Program-made: the position numbers and the translations under genes
Notes under the pieces: model-generated
Seen by the model: only the letters and a program-made list of their open reading frames with translations
What the model was told of the DNA's origin: nothing
Database searches by the model: none
DNA from: Mycobacteriaceae bacterium
GTDB taxonomy: Bacteria; Actinomycetota; Actinomycetes; Mycobacteriales; Mycobacteriaceae
Direction of reading: 5' to 3'
Assembly: GCA_029977845.1 (NCBI GenBank)
Contig: JAPOKC010000003.1
Location: 56,047-120,046, forward strand
DNA: 64,000 bases
Shown: positions 45,057 through 53,741 of the stretch, piece by piece
Layout: each line of letters begins with the position of its first letter
Position numbering within the stretch: position 1 is the stretch's first letter

Positions 45057-46299
45057 ACCGCAGTACCGCACGATCGCCACCTGCCGGCTGTGCGGATCCG
45101 AATCCCTGACCGACGTACTGGACCTGGGCACGCAACCGCTGGCCAACTCGCTGGTCGACCGTCCCGATGGCGATGAGGCGATGATTCCGCTGGAGATGGT
45201 CTACTGCCGAGAGTGCGGCCTGGCCCAGCTCTCCGTGGACGTGGATCCCGCGGTGCTGTTCCGCGACTACGTCTGGGTCACCGGCACCTCAGCCTCGACG
45301 CGGGAGTACTGCGAGGGCCTGGCCGACTGGATCATGGACCGCGTCGGCATCAAGTCCCCCCGGGTGTTCGAGATGGCCAGCAACGACGGAACGCTGCTGC
45401 GGACGCTGGCTGAGCGCGGCGCGCAGGTGCTGGGCATCGATCCCGCCGTCAACCTGGCGACCGAAGCCACTGCTAACGGCGTCGAGACCATCCCGGATTT
45501 CCTCACCGCCGAGACCGCCGAGAAGATCGTGACGACACGCGGACAGTTCGACGTCGTCATCGCGCGAAACGTCATGTCCCACATCCCAGATCCCCTTGGA
45601 GCCATCCTCGGGCTGTCGCGCCTGGCGGCCGAGGGCGGTCTCGTGCTGATCGAGTTCCACAGCGCCCGAACGATTCTGGAAGAGCTGCACTACGACTCGA
45701 TCTATCACGAGCACACGATGTACCACTCGTTGCAAACCATGCGGCGGCTGATGGTCACCGCGGGCCTGCAGGCGTTCGATGTTCGCCGCAGTCCCATTAG
45801 CGGCGGATCCTGGGCCCTGCTGGCGCGCAAGACCGCGGTCGCGCCACCGATGTCCGCGGCCCTGTCGGAAGCCCTCGAAGCCGATCAGGCAAGCGGCATC
45901 GCGACGGAAGCCGCCTGGCTCGAATTCGGCCACCGCGCCGAAAGTCACCGCGATCAGCTGAGCCGCGAGATCGCCCAACTCGCCGAATCCGGAAGGCCGA
46001 TGGCCGCCTACGGCGCCTCCGCGCGCAGTTCCACCATGCTCAACTACCTGGGCCCGGTAGTGAAGGAACTGCAGGCGATCGCCGACGCCAGTCCGCTAAA
46101 ACACGGGAAATACTCACCGGGAGTGAACATCCCGATCATGTCGCCTGAGTCCGTGCTGGACCTGGGACCCGATGCCATCGTGCTGTTCGCCTTCAACTTC
46201 GAAGACGAGATCCTCCGATTCCTCCGCGACGCCGGATGGCACGGAGAGGTTGTCGTCCCCTTCCCGGGGGATCCCCGGGTCTTCGCCCTGAACTCATGA
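45031..46299 (+). CDS. Zinc-finger sugar C-methyltransferase (TylC3/NovU-like)
   Basis: A 422-residue protein with three parts. The N-terminal zinc-binding domain has CRLCGSESLTDVLDLG and YCRECGLAQL (C18, C21, C59, C62). The central SAM-binding domain has FEMASNDGTLLRTLAERGAQ and the catalytic-region pair HEHTMYHSL. The C-terminal domain has AYGASARSSTMLNYL. This architecture is typical of nucleotide-sugar C-methyltransferases (TylC3, NovU) that methylate a keto-sugar at C3 or C5. It is unusual to find it beside GDP-heptose genes. The frame overlaps the SDR gene by 26 bases. Confidence 0.85.
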   Translation: MEISALSAEPQYRTIATCRLCGSESLTDVLDLGTQPLANSLVDRPDGDEAMIPLEMVYCRECGLAQLSVDVDPAVLFRDYVWVTGTSASTREYCEGLADWIMDRVGIKSPRVFEMASNDGTLLRTLAERGAQVLGIDPAVNLATEATANGVETIPDFLTAETAEKIVTTRGQFDVVIARNVMSHIPDPLGAILGLSRLAAEGGLVLIEFHSARTILEELHYDSIYHEHTMYHSLQTMRRLMVTAGLQAFDVRRSPISGGSWALLARKTAVAPPMSAALSEALEADQASGIATEAAWLEFGHRAESHRDQLSREIAQLAESGRPMAAYGASARSSTMLNYLGPVVKELQAIADASPLKHGKYSPGVNIPIMSPESVLDLGPDAIVLFAFNFEDEILRFLRDAGWHGEVVVPFPGDPRVFALNS

Positions 46300-46844
46300 A
46301 GCACGGACCGATCGCAGGCCTCGATCACGTTCAGTTCCGCGCACATCTGGATTCGCGTGGTGCCCTGGTGCGAGTCTTCGACGACCCGGTCCTGCGGGAG
46401 TCCGGCATCGACTTCGCACCCGACTACGCACTTGCGTCGGTGAATCCGGTAGCCGGCACGCTGCGCGGGATGCACTTTCAGCGGGGAAAGGCCGGCGAAT
46501 CGAAACTGATCTCGGTCGCGACCGGAGCGATTCACAACGTCACAGTCGACCTTCGGAAGAGTTCGCCCACTGTCCTCACCGTTGAGGTGAACGTGCTGCG
46601 AGGCGGTGATGGCCACGCCATCCTGATACCTCCGGGGTGCGCCAACGGATGGATAACCCTGGAACCGAACACCGTCCTCTGCTATCAGGTCGCCGGTCGA
46701 TACCAGCCCGATGCGTCGACCGGCATCAGATTCGACGATCCACTCTTCGGTATTGAATGGCCGATGATCCCGATCGTCATCAGCGATGCAGACCGCGGAT
46801 GGGCTGATTTCGATGTGAATCTCCCCGGGGCCCTCGAGCCGTGA
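46296..46844 (+). CDS. RmlC-like dTDP-4-dehydrorhamnose 3,5-epimerase family protein
   Basis: A 182-residue cupin-fold epimerase. It has the conserved catalytic GTLRGMHFQ (His as base) and the VLCYQVAGRYQP strand with the catalytic-type Tyr. This favours epimerase rather than simple isomerase activity. The probable substrate is a 4-keto nucleotide sugar made in this cluster, since dTDP-rhamnose synthesis is already provided elsewhere. The start ATG at 46296 overlaps the C-methyltransferase stop, and the stop overlaps the next SDR start. Confidence 0.85.
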   Translation: MKHGPIAGLDHVQFRAHLDSRGALVRVFDDPVLRESGIDFAPDYALASVNPVAGTLRGMHFQRGKAGESKLISVATGAIHNVTVDLRKSSPTVLTVEVNVLRGGDGHAILIPPGCANGWITLEPNTVLCYQVAGRYQPDASTGIRFDDPLFGIEWPMIPIVISDADRGWADFDVNLPGALEP

Positions 46845-47722
46845 AAATCCTGGTAACCGGCGCAACCGGATTCATCGGCAACCATGTGGTTGATCGTTTG
46901 TTACTCGATGGGCACGACCTTCTCGTCGCGACGATCGAACCCTCCCGCGTACCACCCGACTGGGCAGTTCACAGGATTGATTTTCAAGATTCTCTCGGCA
47001 GTCTCGACGAGTCGCAGATCCAGCGGTTCGGTCCTGATGCGCTGCTACACCTGGCCTGGGGTGGGATTCCGAACCTGGATGTCGCCTGGTCGCTGACCAA
47101 CGTGGCGATATCCGCCAGGGTCCTTTCGACAGCGCTTGCGTCCGGTGTCAAGCGGGTCGTAGGCGTCGGGTCCTGTCGCGAGTACCTCGCCGGCGGCGGA
47201 GGGAAGTCGGAGAAGGACTCCCCCTCGGAACACGCGGATGTCTTCGCCCAAGCCAAGGCATCCGTCATGCATCTGTTTCGCGCGGCCGGCGAGCATCACA
47301 GTGCCGAATGGCGCTGGGCGAGGCCGTTCTTCGTCTACGGACCCGGCCAGCGGTCCGACTCACTGATCCCGGCCGCCATCGCCAAGGCGGCCGCCGGCGG
47401 CGAGCTGACAGTGGCTTCACCCCGCGCCGCGGTCGATTTCGTGAACGTGACCGACGTGGCCGAAGCCGTTTGCCTGCTGGCCACCAGTCCGGGCCCGTCA
47501 GGGGCCTTCAACATCGGCAGCGGCCACGCGCATAACGTCGCCTCGGTGGCCGCCTGGGTGGCCCAGGAGTGGCGCGGCGAGCAGTCCGGGCAGATCCTCA
47601 CCGGCTCGGAACCCGAGGCCTGGTGGTCCGACAACACCGCCATCAGCGAGGGCTACGGGTGGGCGCCGACCGTCACGCTCGAAGCCGGAATCCGGGACCT
47701 CATCGCTAGGGCCCGCGCATGA
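46841..47722 (+). CDS. SDR-family sugar reductase/epimerase, catalytic Tyr replaced
   Basis: A 293-residue extended SDR. The cofactor loop is VTGATGFIGNHVVDRLLLDG. The catalytic Tyr of the YxxxK pair is Phe: F135 to K139 read FAQAK, while Lys and the upstream Ser (S111 in VGSCREY) remain. This should weaken or change the proton-transfer step, unless another Tyr (for example Y115 in CREY) substitutes. The substrate is unknown; a 4-keto reductase for the heptose is a plausible role. The start is GTG at 46841. It overlaps both neighbours by 4 bases. Confidence 0.78.
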   Translation: MKILVTGATGFIGNHVVDRLLLDGHDLLVATIEPSRVPPDWAVHRIDFQDSLGSLDESQIQRFGPDALLHLAWGGIPNLDVAWSLTNVAISARVLSTALASGVKRVVGVGSCREYLAGGGGKSEKDSPSEHADVFAQAKASVMHLFRAAGEHHSAEWRWARPFFVYGPGQRSDSLIPAAIAKAAAGGELTVASPRAAVDFVNVTDVAEAVCLLATSPGPSGAFNIGSGHAHNVASVAAWVAQEWRGEQSGQILTGSEPEAWWSDNTAISEGYGWAPTVTLEAGIRDLIARARA

Positions 47723-48930
47723 GCCAGGCCGTGATGCTGGCCGGTGGACGCGGCACCAGACTGGCCCCCCACACCGACCACCTGCCCAAGGTGCTGGTCG
47801 ACGTCGCGGGCAGGCCTTTCCTGCATTATCTGGTGGAATCCCTTGCCGGCCAGGGCATCACCGAACTGCTGATCCTCGCGGGATACCGTTCGGCCCAGGT
47901 TGTCGAGGCGGTTCGAGATTTCGATTCGCGAATGCGGATCACCGTGATCGAGGGAGATCCGGAGTGGAGTACCGGTGAGCGGCTCCTGCGTGCACAGGAT
48001 CTGCTCCGAGATCAATTTCTGCTTCTCTACACCGATAACCTCACCGTCTTCCGCATCGCCGAGCTGACCGAACTGGCGGACGCAACCGGCGCCAAGGTCG
48101 TCCTTTCCGCCTGTCCGAGTGCGCGCGGCAATCTGGTCCGCGATATCGAGGGCGGTCCGCAGGTGCTGCGCTACATCCCCGACCGGTCGAAGGAACAGTC
48201 GTCCTGGGTCGAGGTGGGATTCACGCTCGTACAGCGCGACTACCTGTTGGCATTGCTTCAACAGACCAAAGGCTCGTTGCCGCAAGCACTTGCCGAAGCA
48301 GCTGACGAAGGAAACATTGCGGCCGATTTCCTCCCCTACCCCTATCACAGCATCGGGGACCCCGATCGCCTCGAAACAACGCGGCAGGCCCTTCAACCGC
48401 GAAAGGTTATGTTGATCGACCGGGACGGACTGATCAACGAACGGCCACCCCAGGCCTGCTACATCGAGAGTATTGAAGACGTTCGCTTCATCGAACCGAA
48501 CATCGCGGCACTCGCGGCTCTCGGCGCAGAGGGCTTCTCGTTCATCATCATCACCAATCAGGCCGGCATCGGCCGTGGGGTCGTGCCGGCCGAATCCGTC
48601 AGAAGCGTGAACGATTTCATCGTTTCGCATCTCGCTGAGGCCCGCGCGGATGTCATCGACGTCTACCAATGCCCTCATCAATGGGATGCCGGCTGCTCAT
48701 GCCGCAAACCCAAGCCCGGGATGCTCACCCGGGCGGCGCGGGAACACAACCTGTTCCTGCCCAAGACGGTGTTCGCCGGAGACGACGAGCGCGATGTCGA
48801 GGCGGGCAACGCAGCAGGCGCCCAGACTCTACTCATCAGCGATCAGACGGCCACCGATGCCTGCCCGACTCTCGGCGTCTTCGCCGACCTGCAAGCCGCT
48901 CTTCCCACCCTGCGCGCGGCCTATACCTAG
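47719..48930 (+). CDS. Fused sugar nucleotidyltransferase (HddC-like) and heptose bisphosphatase (GmhB-like)
   Basis: A 403-residue bifunctional protein. Residues 1 to about 225 are a nucleotidyltransferase (VMLAGGRGTRLAPHTDHLPK; YTDN near 105; end motif SIGDPDRLETTR). Residues about 230-400 are a HAD phosphatase with D234 and D236 in MLIDRDGLIN. The GmhB zinc loop is complete (CPH at 318-320, C326, C328, then RKPKPGML), followed by GDDERDVEAG. GmhB dephosphorylates the bisphosphate, and HddC adds GMP, so both steps lie on one chain. These are usually separate proteins. The product would be GDP-D-glycero-D-manno-heptose if the transferase uses GTP. It is coupled to the SDR and followed by the kinase gene. 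Confidence 0.86.
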   Translation: MSQAVMLAGGRGTRLAPHTDHLPKVLVDVAGRPFLHYLVESLAGQGITELLILAGYRSAQVVEAVRDFDSRMRITVIEGDPEWSTGERLLRAQDLLRDQFLLLYTDNLTVFRIAELTELADATGAKVVLSACPSARGNLVRDIEGGPQVLRYIPDRSKEQSSWVEVGFTLVQRDYLLALLQQTKGSLPQALAEAADEGNIAADFLPYPYHSIGDPDRLETTRQALQPRKVMLIDRDGLINERPPQACYIESIEDVRFIEPNIAALAALGAEGFSFIIITNQAGIGRGVVPAESVRSVNDFIVSHLAEARADVIDVYQCPHQWDAGCSCRKPKPGMLTRAAREHNLFLPKTVFAGDDERDVEAGNAAGAQTLLISDQTATDACPTLGVFADLQAALPTLRAAYT

Positions 48931-48937
48931 GGGAAGC

Positions 48938-49942
48938 ATGTCACGCCGAATCCACTCCGTCACCACCATGACCCCCTTGCGGGTCAGCTTCATGGGCGGC
49001 GGCACCGATTTCCCGCGCTACTACCTCGACCATGGCGGCATCGTGGTCAGCGCCGGCATACAGGCCCATGTCTACGTCACAGTCATGCGGCACAGCCCGA
49101 TGTTCGGTGAGCGCTACCGCATCTCGTACTCCGAAACGGAGCGACGGCAGACCCGCGATTCCATCGAGAACGGCATCGTCCGCGGGTGCCTCGAACTACT
49201 GAAGATCGACGAACCTCTGCACATTTCCACCAGTGCCGATGTGCCCGCGATGTCGGGTCTGGGTTCGTCCAGCAGTTTCGCTGTCGGGCTTCTGCTCGCC
49301 CTGCACGCCATGCACGGCGAGGAGATGTCGGCTGCCGCCCTGGCAGAGGAGGCCTGCCAGGTCGAACTGGACGTTCTCGGCAAGCCGATCGGCAAGCAGG
49401 ATCAGTACGCGGCGGCTTTCGGCGGCCTCAACGCCTTCCACTTCCAGGAAACCGGCCGGGTGATGGTCGAGCCCATCTCGCAGCAGGCCCTGGGAACGGA
49501 TATCACCGACGGGCTCTTCCTGGTGTGGACGGGAATGCAGCGCAAAGCCGAAAAGATCCTCGCCGACCAGGACCGGCGTACGGGAACCAACATCGCCCAA
49601 CTTGACGCGATGAAACACCTGGCGAACGAACTGCTCACCGAACTCCATGACCTTTCGCTGAACCGCAGTCGCCTTGCCGAACTGCTCAATGAGGGCTGGG
49701 CGATGAAGCGAGGCCTCAGCAGCGCCATCAGCAACAAGGACATCGAGGGGTTCTGGGCCGAGCTTCTGGATGCCGGAGCCGTGGGTGGGAAACTGCTGGG
49801 CGCCGGTGGCGGCGGATTCATGCTTGCCGTCGTTCCCGAGGAGAACCAGACCCGTTTTACGGCGCAGATAGCGGACAAGAACCCGCTGCCCCTGAAGGTC
49901 GATCCATTGGGCGCTCGGATATTGAACAGAGTGGAGAAGTAG
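48938..49942 (+). CDS. hddA: Heptose 7-phosphate kinase, HddA-like (GHMP family)
   Basis: GHMP kinase of 334 residues that would phosphorylate D-glycero-alpha-D-manno-heptose 7-phosphate at C1. It has PLRVSFMGGGTDFPRYYLDH, the ATP loop DVPAMSGLGSSSSFAVG, GKPIGKQDQYAAAFGGLN, and C-terminal GGKLLGAGGGGFMLAVV, all in the HddA group order. The start ATG at 48938 follows a GGGGAAG site 7 bases after the fusion gene. With GmhA and the fusion protein it completes GDP-heptose synthesis. Confidence 0.87.
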   Translation: MSRRIHSVTTMTPLRVSFMGGGTDFPRYYLDHGGIVVSAGIQAHVYVTVMRHSPMFGERYRISYSETERRQTRDSIENGIVRGCLELLKIDEPLHISTSADVPAMSGLGSSSSFAVGLLLALHAMHGEEMSAAALAEEACQVELDVLGKPIGKQDQYAAAFGGLNAFHFQETGRVMVEPISQQALGTDITDGLFLVWTGMQRKAEKILADQDRRTGTNIAQLDAMKHLANELLTELHDLSLNRSRLAELLNEGWAMKRGLSSAISNKDIEGFWAELLDAGAVGGKLLGAGGGGFMLAVVPEENQTRFTAQIADKNPLPLKVDPLGARILNRVEK

Positions 49943-49947
49943 CGGAA

Positions 49948-51261
49948 ATGGTCTCTCTAACGGCTCAGGTCAACGCCTGCGGACCCTTCATCCACGAGTT
50001 CTACACCGTCGGTGACGACGAGTTCAATCACGAAGGTCCGGTGGGCGGACGGTCCGCATTCCTGTGGGAGAAGGCCGCGGCGTTCATCGATGCGGTGGCC
50101 GAGTCGCGCGGTTGCGCGCGGGAGGAACTCTCGGTCCTCGAGGTCGGCGCCAGTGACGGCTGGCTGCTCAATCTGCTGTGGCACAGATACGGGATCAAAG
50201 ACCTGACCGGTCTGGAGCCGCGAGCACACTCGATCGACCGCGGCCGTCGGGCGCGCGCTCTTCTTGGAATGGACGACGGGGCAGCCCACTTCGCCGGCGA
50301 CCCTAGTGACTGGCCGGAGGAACTCGCCGACCGGAAGTGGGATGTGGTCATCTGCTTCGGCGTGATCCACCATCTGTCCGACGTCCAAGGTTTCCTCAAC
50401 CACATCGCATCACGAACCCGCTATGGGGCATTGTTCGAAACCCTCACCTTGGACGACGACTTGGTCACCGATGCCCTGACGGATGCGCTGGAGCCGAAGG
50501 ACATCATCTACGGCCGTGGTGGCGTGGCGCGCCAAGTGTCCCTGTGCGGCGTGAAACTTGAATCGAACATCTTGTGGGGCAGCACCGTCAACACCGGGAT
50601 CGTCATGGTGCCGGCCGTACGGGCACTCACCTGGATGACCGAGAGCGCAGGCTTCGAGATCCTCGGAATTGAGGGCGGTTTCGAAACCCAACTCGACTCC
50701 GGCCATCCGCTGGCCGCCAGCCATCGCCGGCACTTCCATTCCTCGGTGATCACAACCCGCATGCCGGACCAGACGGTCGATTCCGGGGAAGATCTGGACC
50801 GTCGTGCCCGTGACATCCTGCTGTCGCAGGAGGTCGCCAGCTGCCTGAAAAGCCTGCCGGAATCGACGCTGGAGCGGCTGAGCGCGATCATCGGGTCGCA
50901 GTCCGGCGCGTACGCCGAGGCGCTCGCCGCCGCGGTCACGCAGATCACCTCTGACCTTCCCGACGACCACGCTGAGGTGGTGCGCGCGATCGTGCACGCC
51001 CCGGAGACCAAACTCGCCTTCGAGTGGGGGAAGTTCCACGCGGCACACGGCGATCACGAGGTGGCGGCCCAGGCGCTGCACCGGATCGTCGACAACCCGT
51101 GTGACGATTGGCGTTCCTGCTATCGGTCCTTCTATCTGCTGTCGCTGCTGGAACCGGATGCGGACGCGGAGTGGCAGCGGTTATGCCTGTTCGCCAACCC
51201 CGAATTCCCCCTGCAGGGAATGCCCGGTTCCTACGCCGAGGCATTCCCGCCCGTAACCTGA
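49948..51261 (+). CDS. Class I SAM-dependent methyltransferase with C-terminal extension
   Basis: A 437-residue protein. Residues about 60-200 form a SAM domain ([40 protein letters not shown]), followed by a middle domain and a helical C-terminal region (about 330-430) with no recognised family. The extension is rich in acidic helices ([20 protein letters not shown]), reminiscent of a single tetratricopeptide-like unit. The acceptor is unknown; O-methylation of the glycan is likely from context. It is the last gene of the sugar cluster; its stop codon overlaps the nei promoter box. Confidence 0.78.
   Translation: MVSLTAQVNACGPFIHEFYTVGDDEFNHEGPVGGRSAFLWEKAAAFIDAVAESRGCAREELSVLEVGASDGWLLNLLWHRYGIKDLTGLEPRAHSIDRGRRARALLGMDDGAAHFAGDPSDWPEELADRKWDVVICFGVIHHLSDVQGFLNHIASRTRYGALFETLTLDDDLVTDALTDALEPKDIIYGRGGVARQVSLCGVKLESNILWGSTVNTGIVMVPAVRALTWMTESAGFEILGIEGGFETQLDSGHPLAASHRRHFHSSVITTRMPDQTVDSGEDLDRRARDILLSQEVASCLKSLPESTLERLSAIIGSQSGAYAEALAAAVTQITSDLPDDHAEVVRAIVHAPETKLAFEWGKFHAAHGDHEVAAQALHRIVDNPCDDWRSCYRSFYLLSLLEPDADAEWQRLCLFANPEFPLQGMPGSYAEAFPPVT
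51254..51259 (+). promoter_or_regulatory. -10 box of nei, leaderless type
   Basis: TAACCT overlaps the last codons of the preceding methyltransferase gene and lies 6 bases before ATG at 51266. It would let nei keep its own transcript at the edge of the inserted cluster. Confidence 0.4.
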
Positions 51262-51265
51262 CCCC

Positions 51266-52018
51266 ATGCCCGAGGGCGACACCGTCTTCCACACCGCCGC
51301 GATCCTGCGCGACGCACTGGAGGGCAAGACCCTCACCCGCTGCGATGTCCGGGTCCCCCGCTACGCGACCGTCGACCTGACCGGCGAACGGGTCGACGAG
51401 ATCTTCAGCCGGGGCAAGCATCTGTTCATCCGGGTCGGGCCGGCCAGTATCCACTCCCATCTCAAGATGGACGGCAGCTGGCGGATCAACCCCGCTACGC
51501 GGCAGCGCCACAAGATCCGCATCCTGCTGGAGACAGCAGACACCGTCGCCGCAGGAATAGATCTCGGCATCCTGGAGGTCCTCGACCGCGATCACGATCA
51601 GGATGTGGTGGCACATCTGGGCCCGGATCTGCTGGGACCGGATTGGGATCCCGAGCGTGCGAAGGCCAATCTCGTCACGGACCCTGACCGTCCCCTCGCC
51701 CAGGCTCTACTGGATCAGAGAATCATGGCCGGTATCGGGAACGTCTACTGCAACGAGCTGTGCTTCCTGTTCGGCCGGTTACCCACCAGCCCCGTGAGCG
51801 CGCTCACCGATCCGCTCAGACTGGCGAACCGAGCCCGAGACATGCTGTGGGCCAACCGATCCCGCTGGAGCCGAACGACGACGGGCAACACCCGGCGGGG
51901 GCAGGAACTCTGGGTGTACGGCCGCGGCGGTCAGCCATGCCGACGCTGCGGGACCACGATCAAACGAGATGACGAAGGCGAGCGGATCAGCTACTGGTGC
52001 CCCGCCTGTCAGATCTAA
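51266..52018 (+). CDS. nei: Endonuclease VIII-type DNA glycosylase (Fpg/Nei family)
   Basis: Base-excision repair enzyme of 250 residues that removes oxidised bases and cuts the backbone. P2-E3 at the start ([11 protein letters not shown]) is the catalytic pair. [10 protein letters not shown] supplies the conserved Lys, [11 protein letters not shown] belongs to the helix-two-turn-helix, and the C-terminal zinc finger is CRRCGTT with the CPAC pair after YW. It is the orthologue of Rv3297. It sits after the inserted sugar cluster, which separates it from lhr, its neighbour in M. tuberculosis. Confidence 0.94.
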   Translation: MPEGDTVFHTAAILRDALEGKTLTRCDVRVPRYATVDLTGERVDEIFSRGKHLFIRVGPASIHSHLKMDGSWRINPATRQRHKIRILLETADTVAAGIDLGILEVLDRDHDQDVVAHLGPDLLGPDWDPERAKANLVTDPDRPLAQALLDQRIMAGIGNVYCNELCFLFGRLPTSPVSALTDPLRLANRARDMLWANRSRWSRTTTGNTRRGQELWVYGRGGQPCRRCGTTIKRDDEGERISYWCPACQI

Positions 52019-52533
52019 GAGTCAGCCTCGAGCTTGGCGACCTCGGCGGCAACCGCGTCGTCGAGGCTTTTCACCGTCGTGCGGTCCAACTCGACGATGC
52101 TGATCGAGTGCGCCCGTTCCAGCGTCGTCTTGATCTGGTTCTCCCCATCCGGGTAGACCAGCGCCAGGATCACGGCGGTGCCCTTCTGCAGTGCCGCACC
52201 CACTTCGTTCTTCAATCCGCTGCGCAGTTCGTGTTCGGCGACGGCCGCCACCAGGGCGCCACCGGCTCCGCCGACGACGAGTCCGAGTAGCACCGGTTGG
52301 AACACCAGGCCGGCCAGCAGGCCCAGACCGGCCCCGATCGCAGCACCCAGTCGGCCGTGGCGGTTGGTGGCCTCGAGCACCTGCGCCTCGCCGTCGTCCC
52401 CCTTGGTGACCAGCGCAGCCGAGCGCAACTCGACGCCGTGCTTGACCCGGCTCTCCAGATCGCGGAAATCGGTCTGCGCCGCCTCCAGATCACCGTATGC
52501 GGCGATCAGGATCAGCTGATGATGCTCCTTCAT
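52015..52533 (-). CDS. DUF1269-type membrane-associated protein
   Basis: A 172-residue protein. It starts [20 protein letters not shown] and has a glycine-rich central hydrophobic region ([20 protein letters not shown] and [20 protein letters not shown], about 60-97), the layout of DUF1269 proteins. The ends are charged and cytoplasmic. Function is unknown. ATG at 52533 lies 7 bases after a TAGATT box. It overlaps nei's stop by 4 bases (convergent). Confidence 0.8.
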   Translation of the reverse strand: MKEHHQLILIAAYGDLEAAQTDFRDLESRVKHGVELRSAALVTKGDDGEAQVLEATNRHGRLGAAIGAGLGLLAGLVFQPVLLGLVVGGAGGALVAAVAEHELRSGLKNEVGAALQKGTAVILALVYPDGENQIKTTLERAHSISIVELDRTTVKSLDDAVAAEVAKLEADS

Positions 52534-52540
52534 AAGGCTG

Positions 52541-52546
52541 AATCTA
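52541..52546 (-). promoter_or_regulatory. -10 box of the DUF1269 gene, leaderless type
   Basis: TAGATT on the minus strand, 7 bases before ATG at 52533. It overlaps the stop of the DUF1330 gene (52544-52546). Confidence 0.4.
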
Positions 52547-52918
52547 GCCGAGCACCCACTTGGAGGTGGCGATAAGGTCGCCCTGGCTCAGAGCGTTCGC
52601 CCGATACCGGTGAATCTCCTGATACCCGGGGTCGGTGACCATGTCGACGAACGCCTGCGGTGACGGGTACTCGACCACCAGGATCGCGTCCCACCACGGC
52701 CGTTCGTCGTCGCCGATGACGGCCCACGGGTTGCCCCCGGAGTAGACGACCCGACCACCCACCCGTTTCAGATGCGGCCCCACCTCGATGCCGTACTGCC
52801 GGTAGCTCTCCACCCCGCCGGTGTCGTTGAATTTCAGCAGGTTGATCATCACCACCGGCTGATCGGCGGGCAGGTTCGCGAACGCCTTCAGGTTGACCGG
52901 GCGATTGTCCTCAGACAT
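52544..52918 (-). CDS. DUF1330 family protein
   Basis: A 124-residue single-domain protein of the dimeric alpha-beta barrel type. It has VVMINLLKFNDTGGVESYRQ at residues 22-41, GGRVVYSGGNPWAVIGDD, and WWDAILVVEYPSPQAFVDMV, all DUF1330 features. Function is unknown. It overlaps the alpha/beta hydrolase gene by 8 bases and is probably in the same transcript. Confidence 0.85.
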   Translation of the reverse strand: MSEDNRPVNLKAFANLPADQPVVMINLLKFNDTGGVESYRQYGIEVGPHLKRVGGRVVYSGGNPWAVIGDDERPWWDAILVVEYPSPQAFVDMVTDPGYQEIHRYRANALSQGDLIATSKWVLG

Positions 52919-53741
52919 TGAGCTTCTCCTTCAGGAATGCCAACAGGGGTTCGGCCACCGCGTCAGTGTTCTCCAGCCAGCACCAGTGACCAAGACCGGG
53001 TAACACCTTCACCACAGCCCGCGGGAAGACATCCACCTGACGATGCGCCATCTCGACCGGGATGTAGGCATCGGCGTCACCGAAGAGCACCTGCGCGTCC
53101 AGATCGTGCTGACGCAGTCGCGCGGCCAGCTGCTCCATATCGCCCGGCCGGGTGGACCGGTACAGCCGAAGGACTGCCTGTCGGGTCTTGCGCGGCGTCA
53201 GGTGCGCGGTGATGGTCTGCACCCACTCCAGCGACAGGCCAGGGTTCTCCTTGGCCAGCATCTTGCACGCGACGCGGGGATTTAGGGTGCGCATGGACAG
53301 CTCACCCAGAACCGGTGTCCGCCATATCCGCGCCATCCGGTGCCAGCGGTACCCGAGCAGCACACCGGTGTTGATGAACGTCACGCTGGCGACCTTGTCC
53401 GGATGGTCGGCCGCCCACGCCGCTGAGAACGGACCGCCGAAGTCGTGGGCCACCAAGTGCACGCGCTCGATCCCGAGTCCGCGAATCACCCCGTCGAGGA
53501 ACCGGCCATAGCTGTAGATCGTGTAGTCGCGATCGGGGCGCGGGTCGGCATGGCCGAATCCCGGCAGATCGGGTGCGACGACCGTCGCGAACGGAGCCAC
53601 CCGGTTCATCAGCGGCATCCAGTCCGATCCGGCATCGGGATTGCCGTGCACGAACACGACCGCTTCTCCCGGCTGACCCGATCCCCCGACGAGCACCGAG
53701 GTGTTCAGACCTTCGACTGTGATGCGCCGGGTGTGAATCAT
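52911..53741 (-). CDS. Alpha/beta hydrolase (haloalkane dehalogenase/epoxide hydrolase-like)
   Basis: A 276-residue hydrolase. The oxyanion motif is VFVHGNPDAGSDW. The nucleophile elbow is VAHDFGGPFSAAW, in which Asp rather than Ser is the nucleophile; this is typical of epoxide hydrolases and haloalkane dehalogenases. FGDADAYIP supplies the acid, and LPGLGHWCWLE the His. The substrate is unknown. ATG at 53741 lies 7 bases after a TAAGCT box. It overlaps the DUF1330 start and the RluA stop, so the three genes are packed. Confidence 0.88.
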   Translation of the reverse strand: MIHTRRITVEGLNTSVLVGGSGQPGEAVVFVHGNPDAGSDWMPLMNRVAPFATVVAPDLPGFGHADPRPDRDYTIYSYGRFLDGVIRGLGIERVHLVAHDFGGPFSAAWAADHPDKVASVTFINTGVLLGYRWHRMARIWRTPVLGELSMRTLNPRVACKMLAKENPGLSLEWVQTITAHLTPRKTRQAVLRLYRSTRPGDMEQLAARLRQHDLDAQVLFGDADAYIPVEMAHRQVDVFPRAVVKVLPGLGHWCWLENTDAVAEPLLAFLKEKLNV

